DNA from: Clavelina lepadiformis
Lineage: Eukaryota; Chordata; Ascidiacea; Aplousobranchia; Clavelinidae
Direction of reading: 5' to 3'
Length of the DNA: 64,000 bases
Assembly: GCF_947623445.1 (NCBI RefSeq)
Contig: NC_135244.1
Location: 22,134,860-22,198,859 of the forward strand
Shown here: positions 32,943-46,921 of the stretch, one piece after another
How the letters are laid out: every line of letters begins with the position of its first letter
Numbering within the stretch: the first letter of the stretch is position 1
Made by a program: the position numbers and the translations under genes
The notes under the pieces: model-generated
What the model saw: the letters and a program-made list of their open reading frames with translations, nothing else
Databases searched by the model: none
What the model was told of the DNA's origin: nothing

Positions 32943-35900
32943 ATGCTTGGACCTGCGGGATTTGATGAACTTCCTGATAACATCATTGTAGAAATTTTTC
33001 AATACTTTAACGTCAAAGAGTTGCTACCTCTAACCAGGTGAATTTGCTTTTTAATATAGCTATGAATATGCAAAAAGTTAAATTTTAGGCCTATTTCAAG
33101 CGCTTGCCAATGCACTCGACTGGAAAATACAGCAGTCTTCGACGAGAAGTCGTGGGTGCTAAAAAGAAAATTTTGGCCTGCTGGCGTGCACTGAAGTCAC
33201 AATTTGTTTATTTATTATGGACTGGCGTTCAAACATGAAACAACCAGCTTTTTGTTTTCCATGATAATTCGACATAAAGATAAAGTACAGCAAACATACA
33301 AGTTAATGAATGTCATGTGTGCAGGTGCCACACTTTCCACTATGGCCAATGTGGATGCCATCAAACCAAAATTTTTGTTCACCCGTGATCAGACGATTTC
33401 TGACATAAAACTGCTACAGTTAAGCAATTTTCTTAAAAGAAATTATTGTCAAATAGTCAAATTTTGGCATAATGGCCATTATAATTCACACCAGCGTGTA
33501 TTAAAACGATAATTTTATTTATGGTACTTTATACGTCAGTATCAACAAAAAGTTTCAGCATGCGTATTATTGAGTGTTGTGCATGTGAGTGCTATCTTCT
33601 TTGCACGACTAAAAAGTTATAAAGCTTGTTAGGAGAAACCATTCAGAAACTTATTTTACCTCGACAGTTTACACCGAAAACTTTGTTTATTACATTGGTT
33701 GTTATTTATAAATATAGGATAGAGGGTGAAACGCCAAGTCTTTCCCAAATAAATGGCGCACTTTCTACGCTAGGAAATGCTGTGCATCATAGTGATTATG
33801 CAAACTTCCAGCAGGGGTAATCAGGGTTAGAAAGTAGCTGTAAAGCTATGGTGTGTTTCATCAAATTGTGCATGCTCAACCAAAAATATTTGTGAGACAA
33901 TCATTATTGGAATCAATTCATTTTTTATAAGTTATATACAGAGCTGGGCACAAGCAAGCGATGTTGTGAGATTTCTCGCTTGCCAAAAACAAGTGCGTTC
34001 ACAAACGCTCTCTCACTCATTTACTTAGCACAAAAACATAGTAAAGACCCTTTGCGTCTTACAAATTACAGAAATTTTGACTGCTTTGAGACTAATTGTA
34101 ACTTTCAGGTGATGGTGGCGTAAAAACCGAAGAGCGATAGAGTGGCCAGGGGCTGTACACATGTTTAGGCTAGATTGTAGGACACGTTGTCGATGACTAA
34201 ATGTTTTCTTTTCACATGGTTGCAAGAAACAATGGCAATAGCCCCGATTTAAGCCAGCATTATAGGCTTATGATGTTACGGTACAGGTTTTGAAAAATAG
34301 TTAGTTTAAAGAATCGGCATCAAATACATGGACATCATACATTTTCTACCACAATGAATGAGAGCTTGATTTTTGTTATGTGTCCGAGTATGAAGGTGAC
34401 TGCGTTCATCTGCTTTATCAAGAACATGAGCAAAAGAGCATAAGCGTCACTCTTTAAACTAGTGTTGCCCAATCAGTTCATATCAAACTATATTGTTTAT
34501 TCTTTGACATAAAATGGAGCAAATCATTGGTACAACACAGTACAGTACTAATGCTCATCCCACATTAATGGATAGGGACAAGCTCAAAGCCTGAAGAGAT
34601 TAAAAATAAACTGAAAACTGGTCCAAGATCTGTTAAAGATAAGTGTACTGCCACTTATTCATGCATGAGGCGAAGCTCATTTTAAATTGTGAAGAGATAC
34701 TAAAGAAATGTTTCCTCTTGGATTTCCAACAGCCGCAAGAACATTGCGATGATATTAACAACATTTATTTTTACACGGTATTTACTGGTTTCGATGCTTT
34801 TGCTAAATATTTGTTCAATTTGCAGCGTGTGCAAGCGGTGGCAGAGGTTGATTCCCGATCAGTGGTTATGGAAGAAAGTCAAGTTTTCTCCGACTCCGAT
34901 CAAAAAAGTTCGTCTTAGAAAGATTGTCCGACAATATTTCACCCATTCAACGGAGCTGGTTGACATATGTGGCAAGTGGCGGAACAAGAATGCGGCGTAC
35001 GCCATTTCAAATAATATCCTAAATATCATGAACAGGAAAAGTCCTAATCTTATCACGTTTAAGGTGAGTTTTCTCCAAAATACAGCATCTGATATATTAT
35101 TCCTATGTCGGCATCGGTTATATATATTTGACAAACTCTCATATCAATGCATTCCATAGTATATAAAAAATAAACGAGTTCTGTGAGTGGTCAACCTGGT
35201 CACACGAGGAACTAAACTTTTAGATAGATAAAAGGTGATAATTACAATCTAAGTCATTTTTAGCCAAGTTTATTGGGATCGCTTGAATTCCGTAGGATTA
35301 TTTCTTGAAATTACGAATTCTTTGCACGATGTAGATGTACAAAGTTGAACCTTTTTAGATCGAGGACGAAAATCTTCATGATGTTAAGCTTAATCTTCTT
35401 CCATCATCACTCCAACACATCACTTTCACATCTTGCGAAATTTCACTTCCAAGTTTGGATGACTGCATTGGAAAGTTCAAGGAATTGGTGACCATGATTT
35501 TTCGACGATGTCCTTGTTTAAATGACAAGCATTTAAGCAAGTTCGGGAAACTGGACAAGCTGGAAAGGTTTGTGTTTTAAGTCGTTTGAAAAGTAATTCA
35601 CGGTCTAAGGCAGTAATGTGACATTTCTTGCTGGATGGCAGGTAAAGAAATGTCGTTTTTTCCAGACTGGAAATTTACGGCAGTTACAGGATTGATGATG
35701 ACGCCGTGAGAATCATTTCACAAAACTTCCCCAATCTAAAGTATCTTGTATTGGTTGGATGTGCGTTTTGCGGGGATCAGGCAACGAGGTCAATCACCGA
35801 AAACTTGTCGAAACTGGAAGCGTTGGAAATCGAAGAATGGACAGGTTTAAGCGAGAATGGCGTAAATCAAATTTTAGGAAATTGCAAGAACATGAAGTTT

Positions 35901-35969
35901 TTTAGTGTGCTATGTCATCAGCTAAACAACGGCAATATTTCTATCCATGGTTCCAGAGTTTTGTTGTAG
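32943..35969 (+). CDS. FBXL12: F-box and leucine-rich-repeat protein, FBXL12 orthologue, 4 exons, 281 aa
   Basis: The exons are 32943-33037, 34826-35063, 35359-35567 and 35666-35969. An F-box fills residues 7-50 (FDELPDNIIVEIFQYFNVKE then VCKRWQRLIPDQWLWKKVKF), matching human FBXL12 (VELPDSVLLEIFSYL, VCHRWKRLVDDRWLW). The LRR region has LPSSLQHITFTSCEIS, matching LPSTLRTLELHSCEIS, and LEIYGSYRIDDDAV. FBXL12 is the substrate adaptor of an SCF (SKP1-CUL1) ubiquitin ligase; the F-box binds SKP1 and the LRRs bind the substrate. The protein is about 45 residues shorter than human FBXL12 at the C-terminus. The start was set at 32943, just before the F-box; the frame stays open upstream to 32790. 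Intron 1 is 1.8 kb and holds no recognised gene. Confidence 0.88.
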
Positions 35970-36150
35970 CACTCTGTCATCGTTGTAACCTTTATTCTTC
36001 CAAATCTTTTTTTTTTTGTTTTGCAATAGTTGTGGCTATTGACAATCATTTTATTTTTTTGCACTGTCAAATCCAGAAGATTCTAAGTTACTCTTACACT
36101 GTGCGACTAAGTTGTAAGAACATATTGCGTTGAAAACTGTGCGTTGTGTC

Positions 36151-36156
36151 AATAAA
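36151..36156 (+). terminator. Poly(A) signal of FBXL12
   Basis: AATAAA 182 bases after the FBXL12 stop codon and 268 bases before the next start codon. Confidence 0.6.
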
Positions 36157-36423
36157 ATGTTGATTTTATCATACGCATGCCACAAAGCTATTGTACAAAT
36201 AGGTGAATCTGCTAGCTACCTACCAAGCTATTTACAACGTATTTGCGCTCAGTTTTAGCAGTCAGTCATTTCCCATCGATCATTTGTTAATGATTTACCA
36301 GCTATCTCGTAACCGCCCGAACCATGCATCGGATATGCACAAATGCGTTCAATTGTTACGTCAGTGCCAGTTGAGACGGATTTGTGTCGGTTGGTGCTGA
36401 AAACTCGGTAAAAATCGACAAAA

Positions 36424-39400
36424 ATGGTCGAGCAAACGGGAATTGCTGTACCAAACAGCGCTAGTAACGTGATTTTAGAGAATGGTAGAGAAAAGATTTT
36501 TCATTACGCTGACTATGACGTAACCGATGATACACATTTAGCAGATGGTGATGATTCAGGTACTGGAAATTTTTTGCTATAATTTGTCGAAACAGATCAC
36601 TCATTTTGAAGCCTGTTTTTTTTCTGACAGGCTTCTTTAGTGTTGGGAGAGAATACGAGAGTGCTTACGTCAATCACAAATACAACGAAAAAGAAAGAGA
36701 AGAACTACTAAAGTAAGATGTCTATAGAGGAAAGGGTTAAAACCGCAGGTTATCGGAAAAACAAACTACTAAGTGAAAAAATCTGGAATCATTTTACTGA
36801 CAGACATTTAACCGAAATTAAACTAACTTAGTTAACACTTGTTATGAAACAACTTAAACAATAATGTAACTGATGTTTACGTGATTACTGATTAGCCAAC
36901 AAAAATGGCCAAGGTCTGTGTGTGCTATAGTAACAAACTCGAACGCCGTTTATTTTGTCACTTGAGCACTTACCAACAATAAAATATAACTTTCCTAACT
37001 CGACGTGCATCTTGCTTGAACCAATAACTTTTCTACAGATATGATAGTTTGGATTATCTGCCACCTTGGAGTGTCGCTTACAAAAGCTGGATCAGAAAGC
37101 AGCCCAAAAGGTACCAGGTTAACCACAGTCTACACAAGCACATTATGCTGTAGTAACTTTACGTTTTATACGTTTCTTTAGGCTGGACTGGGACCGGTGG
37201 ATCATGATGGGCCTGATAGGATTTTCAGTGGGCATCGTTGGGTTTCTTCTTCACCAGTTTATCGATCTCATATCGGACACAAAATGGTCGTATTCCACCA
37301 AATACTTGCAGGTCAGTGTAATTTGTTTTACTCTCTTTGCTATGAGTTGCTCGATTTGATACTTTTGAAACTTTAATTGCAAAGTGAACGATTGATCACG
37401 CCGTAATCTTTGTCCAGTTTTAAATCTTATAACTTCGTGTATAACCTGTGTTTATTGTTTCCATGACAAATACCACTTACGCAGCAAGGACTTGGAGTGG
37501 CCTGGATATTTTCATTGGGATACAGTCTCATATTTCTTATACCCGCCACAGCGCTTGTCGTAGTAAGTATCACTGTCCGCGAGACGATGCTAAAGAATGA
37601 TAGTTTACCACGCTAGGTACCGACGAACATGGTTAAACGAATGATTTGAGTAATTCGGCAGTTTACATTGGAAAACATAAGCACGATTTTGTTTACTGTA
37701 CATACACAGTAGACTTATATACCCACCAACACTTACCTGCCAGTACACTTTCACCAATCGGGAATTTTGTTTCTTATTTTGTGTTTTAATGTGTTAGTGG
37801 TATCGGCCGTCGGCTGGTGGCTCCGGAATTCCCGAACTGATTGGATTTTTGAATGGGACAATCATACGTCATATTTTCAACATTCGCACCATGGTCGTGA
37901 AATTCGTTTCCTGCGTCTTCTCCGTCGGTTCCGGAATGCCAGTGGGCCCTGAAGGCCCCATGATACACCTGGGGTAAAAATTTAATTTCAACCTACTGGA
38001 GTAAACTTACCGGAGTATTTTAATAGCAAGCAACTGTTCTTCAATTTCAGAGGCTTAATTGGAGCGGGTTTGAGTCAGTTTAAATCAGATTCGCTTGGAA
38101 TTAATCCAAATTACTTTCAGCGCTTCCGAAACTCAGAAGACAGGTGAGTAAATATCCAACAGACACTACGAGTAATTTAATATCAGCTTCATTATACACA
38201 AACTTTACCCTGTAAGCTATATGTCTGCTATATGCTTTATTGTTTTGTCTGTGGATTTATTAAGTAAAACTGAAGAAAATCTTTTTTGTCTTCTTTTAGG
38301 AGGAATTTTATATCCGCCGGAGCGGCTGCCGGAGTCTCCTCCGCTTTCGGAGCCCCGGTCGGAGGTTTACTGTTCAGCATGGAGGAGGTATCTTCATTCT
38401 GGAACATGAAATTATCCTGGCAGACTTTTTTCTGCTGCATGATCTCCACCTTCACGACCGATCTATTCAACTCGGCTTTTAAAGGATTTCAATACCAAGG
38501 CTACTTCGGACTGTTCAGGGCGGAGACGAATATAATGTTCCAGGTAAATTTTGTTTGCTAACTGAAACATTTATCTGCCGGTATCAGTCTGATAAACGCA
38601 CGTAAGTTATCCTTCATACATGCGGCTATATACGCTGTAGTTTTGAAACCTCGACTAGAAATTATACTATCGGTAAATGTATCAAAGTGGGCAAGAGTGC
38701 AGCCGTTATTTGATCGATTTTATTGCAGAAAATATAACTGTTATTATCAACGATTGCAACACTAGGGACTTATATGCGACCACTTAATTTTTGATGTGTT
38801 GCTTATTTGTCATTGTATTCTTACCGGCAGGTTGATTCCAATCTTGAAACCAACATCTTAACGTTCATACCAACAGCCGTGCTAGGTATCCTGGGAGGCG
38901 TGCTAGGTGCTCTGTTCACATTTTTGAATTTGAAAATTGCCCGAATGCGGAGAAAGATTTTGAGCGAAATTCAGTCAGAGAATGTCAAGAAATTTCTTCG
39001 CATGCTGGAACCATGCGTTATTCTGGTATAAACGTATCTTTTGATTTCCATTCTGCCAAATGAGCTTTATTTCGGTTTATTCAATTAGTTTATAAGTAGC
39101 CTATACTGTACTACTTATGCCTTAATCTACTTACGTAGCCTATGCTTATTTTTAAATAACAAAACGAATTCTATGGATTGAAACAGTTTAATATGATAAA
39201 AATTTGTCTTGAAATAAAAACTAAACCTCAAACAACATCCAGATCGTTTGACTGTTTTGAGGAAAATAAAAAAATAACTAAGTCTGTGTTTAGATTCTAA
39301 CTGTCACCGTGTCAGTTCTCCTGCCCGCTGCGTTTGGTTGCACCGATTACCAGTGCAACGGAAATAGTGACGTGCCACTGAATGACAGGTGAGCAGATTC

Positions 39401-42094
39401 ACAAGGAAAACTTGCAAAACTTTTTATGACATCACGCTAATGGATATGGTTTGCAAAGATGGTTGCTCGAGACGCATTAGACACACAATTTGAAATTTAT
39501 GTTTCATTGCTTCCAGGAAGGAATGTTTAACAGTGGAACAAGACGCTTTTAGGCCACCGAGAACAGAGGACACGGTCAAACGCTATACTTGTCCTGAAGG
39601 CGCTGTTTGGAATAGCGGCGAGTACAGCGTCAATAATAAATCATACAATCAAGGTAAACGATATTTTTAAAATAAAGTATATGCTTTGACTTTTGCCATT
39701 GCCGGTAGTGGGGTAAAAGTTGTAAGTGTGCCACTAAGCAAACATTTGGTATATTTTCATTCAACATGGCCTTCCATAACTCTCCCATTTTTTTACTTTG
39801 TTTAAGTGACAAGAAGGAACATCGAAATAGTTTAAAGCAATTGTTTGCTTATATATAAGAGTTGTATTGTATAATATACAGACAGACAGGCACTATAACT
39901 GATTCTATTCGTGCAAAAACAGTTTTAACTTTATACACAGCCGCCACCTTATTCTTTGTCACTGGTGAACAGGCCATCAAGCATTTGTTTTCAAACGGAA
40001 CTCACAAGGAGTTTGACGTCACAGTGCTCATCGTTGTACTGGTATTTTACTATCTTCTGGCTTGCTGGGCTGCTGGCACTGCCATATCCAGTGGTTTGGT
40101 TGTACCAATGCTGTAAGTAAGCTACCATTTGACCTTCTCCGCAAATGCATGATGCAGATGTGAGGTTGTGACTTTACGTTTCATCCGAATTGGCCTTAAT
40201 ATTTGCAGCTTTATCGGTGGTCTGTACGGTCGCATTATCGGCCAGGCAATGGTGGATTGGTTCGGAGTCCATGTACCTATAGAGGAACCGTACTGGGCTT
40301 GGATAGATCCAGGTGCCATGGCGCTGATCGGCGCGGCGTCATTTTTTGGTGGCGTCTCTCGTTTGACAATGTCACTCACTGTTATAATGGTATAAGTGTT
40401 GAACCAGATAGCCTACCATTTTTGACAAGTTGTTAAGTTAAATTCAAGACATTTCATCAACTGGATAGCATTTCCACTCCATTACATTTTGTTCCAGGTG
40501 GAAATTACAAACGATATCAGTTTTCTTTTGCCCATTATGTCTGCGGTGATGATATCGAAATGGGTTGGCGATTTTATCACTCATCCACTTTACCACTCAC
40601 TGCTGGAGTTTAAATGCATTCCTTTCCTAGACTCGGAACCCGTCGTTTACTCCGAGGGCAAGAAACTGTGAGTTGCCGCTGAGATTCTAAGCGACCTCAG
40701 GCTATATGTGCACCTTATACGTCAAAGCTCTTCATTTATCCCTCCTATTATAGCCGTAAGATTGATGAGCAGAAGTATAAGATACAATGCTTTACGAATC
40801 TTTTACACGCTTGAACCCCACCGGATTATAGCTATGTTATTGTCTATGTTTATATGGACAACACGCGTCCTCAATGCAACTGACAAACACCTATATAACG
40901 TTTGTGATGCATAAGACAACTATGGTCTACTTTTTATTATATTGTTAAGTCATAGAAGCCATCAGTCACCAAGCTTTCTTTTGGAAACTTAGACTCAATT
41001 TGGAGCTGTTTTCTGCCGCTGACGTCATGACAACGCCTGTGGAAGTCGTCAATCCGTGTGAAAATATAGGGCGCGTGTGCGACCTTTTGCTCAGCACTAC
41101 GCACGGGGGATTTCCCGTTGTAAAAGACACGTCATCAGGAAAAGTGATGCACGGCATCATCACGAGGTCCTTAAATATGTTGTGTCTATGCATTCGGCAT
41201 ATGGAAATAGTTATTTGCGTGAATTAATGCGACAATTCCGCTGCATAGGTTAGAGCTGTGCATGTTGATGCAAAATCAGGAAATTTTTCAAGATAGTCCA
41301 GAAATTGCTGAAGACGTCTTCAAGAAGGAAGAAGTTTCAAAATTAGATTATCAAACCGTAAGCCCATTGAATGTAACCATGTTAAGTCTACATTGTAAAC
41401 ATAACCGTATATGGTGATAGGTTAACAAATAATACGTACAAACTCTATCTGAGGACAAAGTTCTACATCGGAAGTTCAGTTGTGATGTTTGTAGATCCAT
41501 GTTGATCGACTGATCAAGAGTAAAGCAGTTTACAGCAAGATTAGAAAACTCCGCGAGGACCAATGCATGTCAAGCAAATACATAGACTTGGTAAGTTGCC
41601 GTTAGGTGTCTCTAGAAGCTTGAGAAGTGCAGCCTTTTTGGTCTTCTCTTTAAATTTTAAAACGTCATGTTTTACAGAATTCTTACCTTAATCGTTCATG
41701 TGTGACTCTACCTCACACCTTTTCTCTTCATCGCACCTACATCATATTTAGGACGTTAGGTTTGCGCCATCTACCGGTAGTGGACGAGCAAAACCACGTC
41801 GTTGGCATTATAACCAGGTTGAAACATAACGTCCGAAAATATTTTGCTTATTTGCTCCGCTTGTTTTTGTGATTGCTTTTGTTGTTACGTCGGCAAGAGA
41901 TTGTTTAAACCTGAAAATAGATATTATTATAGACGATGCATCTTTTCTTCTTCACTTTGTGCAAAGGTAAAATATTGAAACTGGTTTCGTTTTCCAGGAA
42001 AGATCTGATGGGTTTTCGACTTGAAGAAAAGCTGCATAACAAGCCGATAAGCTCCAATAGACATCTAAATATTCCAAAAGAAACGGAAGCTTGA
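36424..42094 (+). CDS. CLC-6/7-type chloride/proton exchanger, 19 exons, 858 aa
   Basis: The exons are 36424-36559, 36631-36712, 37039-37110, 37182-37311, 37485-37562, 37798-37973, 38051-38143, 38300-38543, 38831-39025, 39294-39388, 39517-39653, 39941-40112, 40209-40389, 40498-40667, 40993-41166, 41249-41357, 41495-41590, 41678-41817 and 41998-42094. The acidic N-terminus leads into YDSLDY, as in CLC-6/7. Filter motifs are GSGIPE (174-179), GPEGP (216-220) with gating Glu218, and GLVVP in place of the usual GxFx[12 protein letters not shown] keeps the proton glutamate (284/285), so coupled 2Cl-/H+ exchange is expected, probably in endosomes or lysosomes. Two CBS domains follow (about 650-720 and 790-840; [20 protein letters not shown]). 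A Cys-containing luminal loop spans exons 10-11. It is nearer CLC-7 than CLC-6 by eye. Confidence 0.88.
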
Positions 42095-43730
42095 CGGCAC
42101 AGTGATGTTGTCTTTGCATGTTCTTCTTACGCCGGCCCGTTTTATACCAGAAAGACTGGTGTTACTCGCTTTTGAAAGACTTTAGTATTCATTCCTAGCA
42201 ATAGTTTTTGAATGCCAGTTCGGTTCTTCGATTTACTTGTCAAGCTATTAATAGTAATTTACTCAAACAACTGGTTTTTCAGAAAATATTCTTAACGTTT
42301 TAATGTGCTGCTGATATATCACCCTGTAAATGACTCATGTTTCGTACAACGTGTAGCCATATCTTAAAGCATACGATTAGTTCCGAGAACTTTGCTTTAA
42401 ACCTCTGATATCCCAGAGGCATCTTACAAAATCCAAATACAGTTTTTCTTAATCCGTTTTGCGAGAAACAATTTTAGATAGATGGGAAAATTTCCCATAA
42501 ATTAATTCCTTTTTCATCTTGATTCTAATTTTGCAGAAACCATATCAAGATCGACTCAATTTGTTTCAACAACTTTTTCGTAATCTCCAAGTTACAATTT
42601 ATCTTCAAGCAGTTCATTTTGTATCAAATACCACTGCTTTAAAGCGACATAACTTTTAAGTACAACCTGTGCTTTACTAATGACAAACTGACAGGTCGAT
42701 GCGTGACTCAGTTGGATAAAAGACTGCAATCTGATTAAGCAAAGAACACGCTTCGCCGCATTACGGTATGTTGTTTTGGTGATATCTCGCCAAAGAACAC
42801 TTGGCCACAAATATGCAACCAAACAAATCGATAACCTTTAAGCAACAACTGGCGTAATTTTCCCATCTTATAAGCAATTAACGAAATAGGCCATACAAGG
42901 AAGAAATCGCTCAATTTTAAGCAACAAAACGTCATAGGCACTGATGAAATTTTATGAGGACAGCAAGGAAGACATCGGAGTGGATTTAAACTTGACTTTA
43001 ACCTGTAAACCCAATATTTCAGAAATTACATCGATATGATATAAATATTTTGCATTCTTTACAGGTTTGTACACAATTCCTTTGTTTCGTCACATTTCGT
43101 GGCATTCGAAGATTGTAAATTCGCGCGTAAACTTCTCGCAAACGAAATTAATAATAATTTTTACTCAAATTCGCAAAAATGTTTTAGATTACGATTATAT
43201 TCCGATAAAGTTTTGTATTTGTTGCTTTATGTCATCACCATTAGTCCCGGAATTACGCGGTGTACATAGGTAAGTTAGAATGATGGACAGCACACGTTAA
43301 AACCACACTCACAGGCTAAGTACCGGAGCATTGACGGATTTTGCAACCAGTTAACACCACTCTTAGTTAACCGCGTATGCGCATCTACTGTGCAAGACAT
43401 GGTAAAATGATTATACTTTATCATCGGTTTTGTGGTTAACCCGCGTCATATTACGGAGCAAAACGCTCGGTGTAACCCTAAGGTGGTGTAACCCAGGCGG
43501 CCGGATCAGAATTCACAAAGAAGCAGTAAATTTGCTCAGCACTGCGTGGTTGGTATAAAATGCCGCAGGTTAGATCTCGTGTAATGTCAGTGAAAAATAT
43601 GAAGACAAGAAATAAAACGAACGAGTTTTTGGTACTATTTAGTTAGCAAGTCAGAAAAGTCAAAAACGGAAATTTATAAATATATGTTTTGTGTATATAT
43701 AGGCTTGATAATTTGTGAGTAGAGACAGAC
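42095..43730. other. Intergenic region, no gene seen
   Basis: This contains the 3' end of the CLC gene and the upstream region of the first small secreted-protein gene. No further exon was recognised. Confidence 0.5.
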
Positions 43731-44543
43731 ATGGAAAATTTTTCTGTCCATGTAATTTTGTCCACATGCGGTTTCTTATTGTTTACAATCGGTTGCACCA
43801 CATCAAGTAAGTAAAAGATGTTTGTATATTGTTTCAACTAACTCACCATAACAAGCTAAGCTAATCGGTCGCTTATTTCTTGATTTTGATTAGTTTGTGC
43901 GTAATCGAAGTAATGTAAAGGATTCTGGAAATCACAACTCGTCTAAGAATAACGAGGGAAGATTAAATTTTGAGAAAATTTAGGAAACTACAAAACACAT
44001 TTTGTTAAATATTAAATAATTTAATTACCCCAGATACAAAATAAGCCCTTTACACGCGGTATGAAATGTTTTATATTGCAGTCGGGTGTTTCCCGTTGTT
44101 ACCGACTTGCGCTATTTCTATTCTAATGCTTTATGCAGTGTTTCAAACTTTTAATCTGTTAATCGTCCCTAACAGTGCCACCAGCAACATTTACGATGAA
44201 TCACGCAAATTCAAGCGTCTCAGAGGCCACACACCAACCCACGATTGGTAAACCAGTCACAGCCGGGAGAGTTTTAAAGCGACCGCAGGCCACAACAACG
44301 GCCGCGCCTGTTAAAACCCCGGCTAAATCTTCACCCAAGTCACGTCCAAGTATCGGAAATTGGTGTAAACTCTTGGACAAATCTTTTTCGAACTTTTGCG
44401 CCCATTCTACAAGAACGAGGAGCTTCGTCTTCAAATGCGGGAATATTAAGTGGAAAAAACTTGGTATGACACATTATTGTAAAACTAAAAGACCGAGGTC
44501 ATTTTCGTTCTTAGAAGACCTCGCATTGCAAAGACATAAATAA
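43731..44543 (+). CDS. Small secreted Cys-containing protein A (unnamed family), 2 exons, 147 aa
   Basis: The exons are 43731-43806 and 44176-44543; the junction is GT-AG, phase 1. Exon 1 encodes a signal peptide (HVILSTCGFLLFTIGCTTS). Exon 2 encodes a Thr/Pro/Lys-rich linker and then a domain with WCKLLDK, NFC, STRTRSFVFKCG and HYC, giving four cysteines, followed by a basic tail. The W-C-[KR]-x-L-D-K, x-TR-[SN]-[FY] and K-C-G elements recur in the next gene at 46922. I recognise no known domain. Signal peptide, even cysteine number and a Thr/Pro linker suggest an extracellular peptide or binding protein, but function is unknown. No conserved extra terminal exon was found after this copy. 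Confidence 0.65.
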
Positions 44544-46921
44544 TTATTTTTATTCAGTTTTAATAGTTACTGTAATTAGATATATATACTTTTTGAAATA
44601 TTGAGATTTCATCATTGTACAGAAATTCGTTTTTCACCTTTTATTAAAAATCATCGTCTGACTGTGTTAGTCAGGAATGTGGAGCTGACCTTATCATAGC
44701 GGGTTTTGTAACCGCTAATCGCCAACTGTGGCTTATAGAATTAGGCTTGGCCGTCCCAAACAACTCATGATGATAAAATGTCGGCAATTTATCACACGCA
44801 AGACTACTGACAAAATTCTGCTATCCCTGAAGACGTTTAAGCGATATACTTCCAAGAATTCTAACCGCAAGTCTTTAAATGGAACTTCTCTTCGTGTTTG
44901 AGTAAAGCGTTATACCTTGGACAAAATATAAACTGCCTGATGTCTGAAGATTGTTCAACATCAAGCGGCCAATGATAGAGTCAAACTGAAACGATACATT
45001 CACGCCTGCTGGGACGAGTACTCACGACCCCGCTAAGCTTTATTACTCCGATCAGCCTGACGCATGTAATCGGAAATGTATTTCATTGCAAAGATTAAAA
45101 TAAAAAACCTCCCTTTTTGGCATTATTTCGCAATGGTCCAGTTTTCGCTTTTATAAAAGTTTATTGTAATGTCAGTATAGTTTAAACGTAATTTTGATCT
45201 TGTAACGTTTCTTTCTATACAGCATTTATCTGCAATCAATGTCGTACCACGGAGAAGTATTGTCATAAGATAGAGAGACTCTTCACTTTGTGAGTTATTG
45301 TTTGCCAACTGATGGGAAAAAATCTGAAAACATGATTAGATGTTTCGAGATCAACTTTTGCTCCTTGTGATTTTCTTTCAACTTTGTGCTTGTCACTGCC
45401 GACTGTCTTTCAGCTGCTTGAAAAGAAAGTGTAACTTACAATATTTTTGGCACGAGAGGTTGGAACCTTAATTCTGAGTAAAGTACTTTCTAGCATGTGT
45501 TTTGAAAACTTCTTCTTTTTGTTGAAAAAATAATGGCATCAGTGACCAACTGTTAGTGCTTTAATTAAATTAATTGCTTGACTAATAACTTTTTTTACGT
45601 AAATATATATACACCATACATATGCAAAGCTAACTCCGTCTACCAATATTGCAAAACGTAATAAACAAATTTTAATATTACCATTTACCGCGCCATTCTA
45701 TGCACCAAACTGTAATTAATGTCACTAATGTAACTCTAACATTAGCTACGTTTTGGTATTCAGAAGCTGAGCCTTACATTTTGGTTAGTAGTTGCTGGGT
45801 ACATTAGCTACATTTTGGCACATAGAATGGTCACTACATTTCTATAGATATAATGTATGTATACGTTGATTCTTTTCACTCCCTTTAGCCATTGCAAGAG
45901 ATGTTTACTGTACATGATTATGACCGTATATTTTGTCTGTTGTTCTGGAAAGTGTAAATAAACAAACAACTGTACAGCACGGGAAACAATTTATTGTTAC
46001 ACAACCATGACGTGAACTTTACGACGTGAATGCTTCAGAATTGTTGATGTGGGCTGAGTAAACACTGTATCAGGTCAACGCATATACGTCACAACATCGA
46101 TTCATTTGTCAAAAACGAAAGTGGTCAAACTTTCTTAAAACAACTGAATAGAAAAATTTTCAAACTAAAACTGCAATGACATTTGCGAACAAACACTATT
46201 ACAAGTTATATAGTGGTCACATAATTACGCAAATAAGAAAAATTCTTAAAACCTACTCAATATGGTATTAGTGACAGCATAAACAGTAACCTACAATTAC
46301 ACGATGGTACACGTTATTCATTTCTCACAAATTCTATTCTCGTTCAGCCACGTCACAAGTTATGTGTCGTCACGGAAAATATTCTTTGCTGTGGTTAGTC
46401 CTCACGAAATTAATCACCGACCGCATTAATGGGTCGGTGTTTTTATATTTTATACTCGAAAACAAACTTTACGCAAATCGCGTGGCAACTTATATCAAAA
46501 CTTTTCAATGTCATCGTTTAATTGTAAAAGTTGGAAACATTTTTCACGGTGGGAAACTTTGAAGATTAGCGACAGGATTAGAGGTCAAATTCGGGCGAAC
46601 GTAGTGAACAACAAAAACACAAAAATTTTCTCAAAAATAACTTATTAATTATATTTACCTACGTTCTGAACAGCTTTGAAGTACAGGCTACTTCAACCTT
46701 ATACATTTTGTGCTTGAAGCAATTTGTATTTACGTGAACAATGGTGGACAAGAAGCAAAAAAAGCAACTCAATTCACTTTAAAATGCTGTTTGAATCGAG
46801 GCAAATACCATAGTTTTGCTCAGATACTCACCAGTGGACTTCGTGGTAGTCAAAACCTAAAGACCTTCTTCAAGCAGTAACTGGCCTCTATACTTGAGTG
46901 TTGTACCTATAAAGAGCAAGC
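44544..46921. other. Intergenic region with a small MITE
   Basis: No coding exon was recognised. A 138-bp inverted-repeat element lies at 45693-45830. The upstream region of gene B should lie near 46900. Confidence 0.5.
45693..45830. mobile_element. 138-bp MITE with 30-bp inverted ends
   Basis: The left arm CCATTCTATGCACCAAACTG and the inverted right arm (CCATTCTATGTGCCAAAATG) match at about 25 of 30 bases. A further copy of the arm word ACATTAGCTACGTTTTGG sits inside. No clear target duplication was found. Confidence 0.6.

Noticed and set aside
39881-39940. Earlier acceptor for CLC exon 12 (after GACAGACAG)
   Set aside because: It keeps frame but adds 18 residues absent from CLC-7; the acceptor before 39941 restores the AATLFF alignment.
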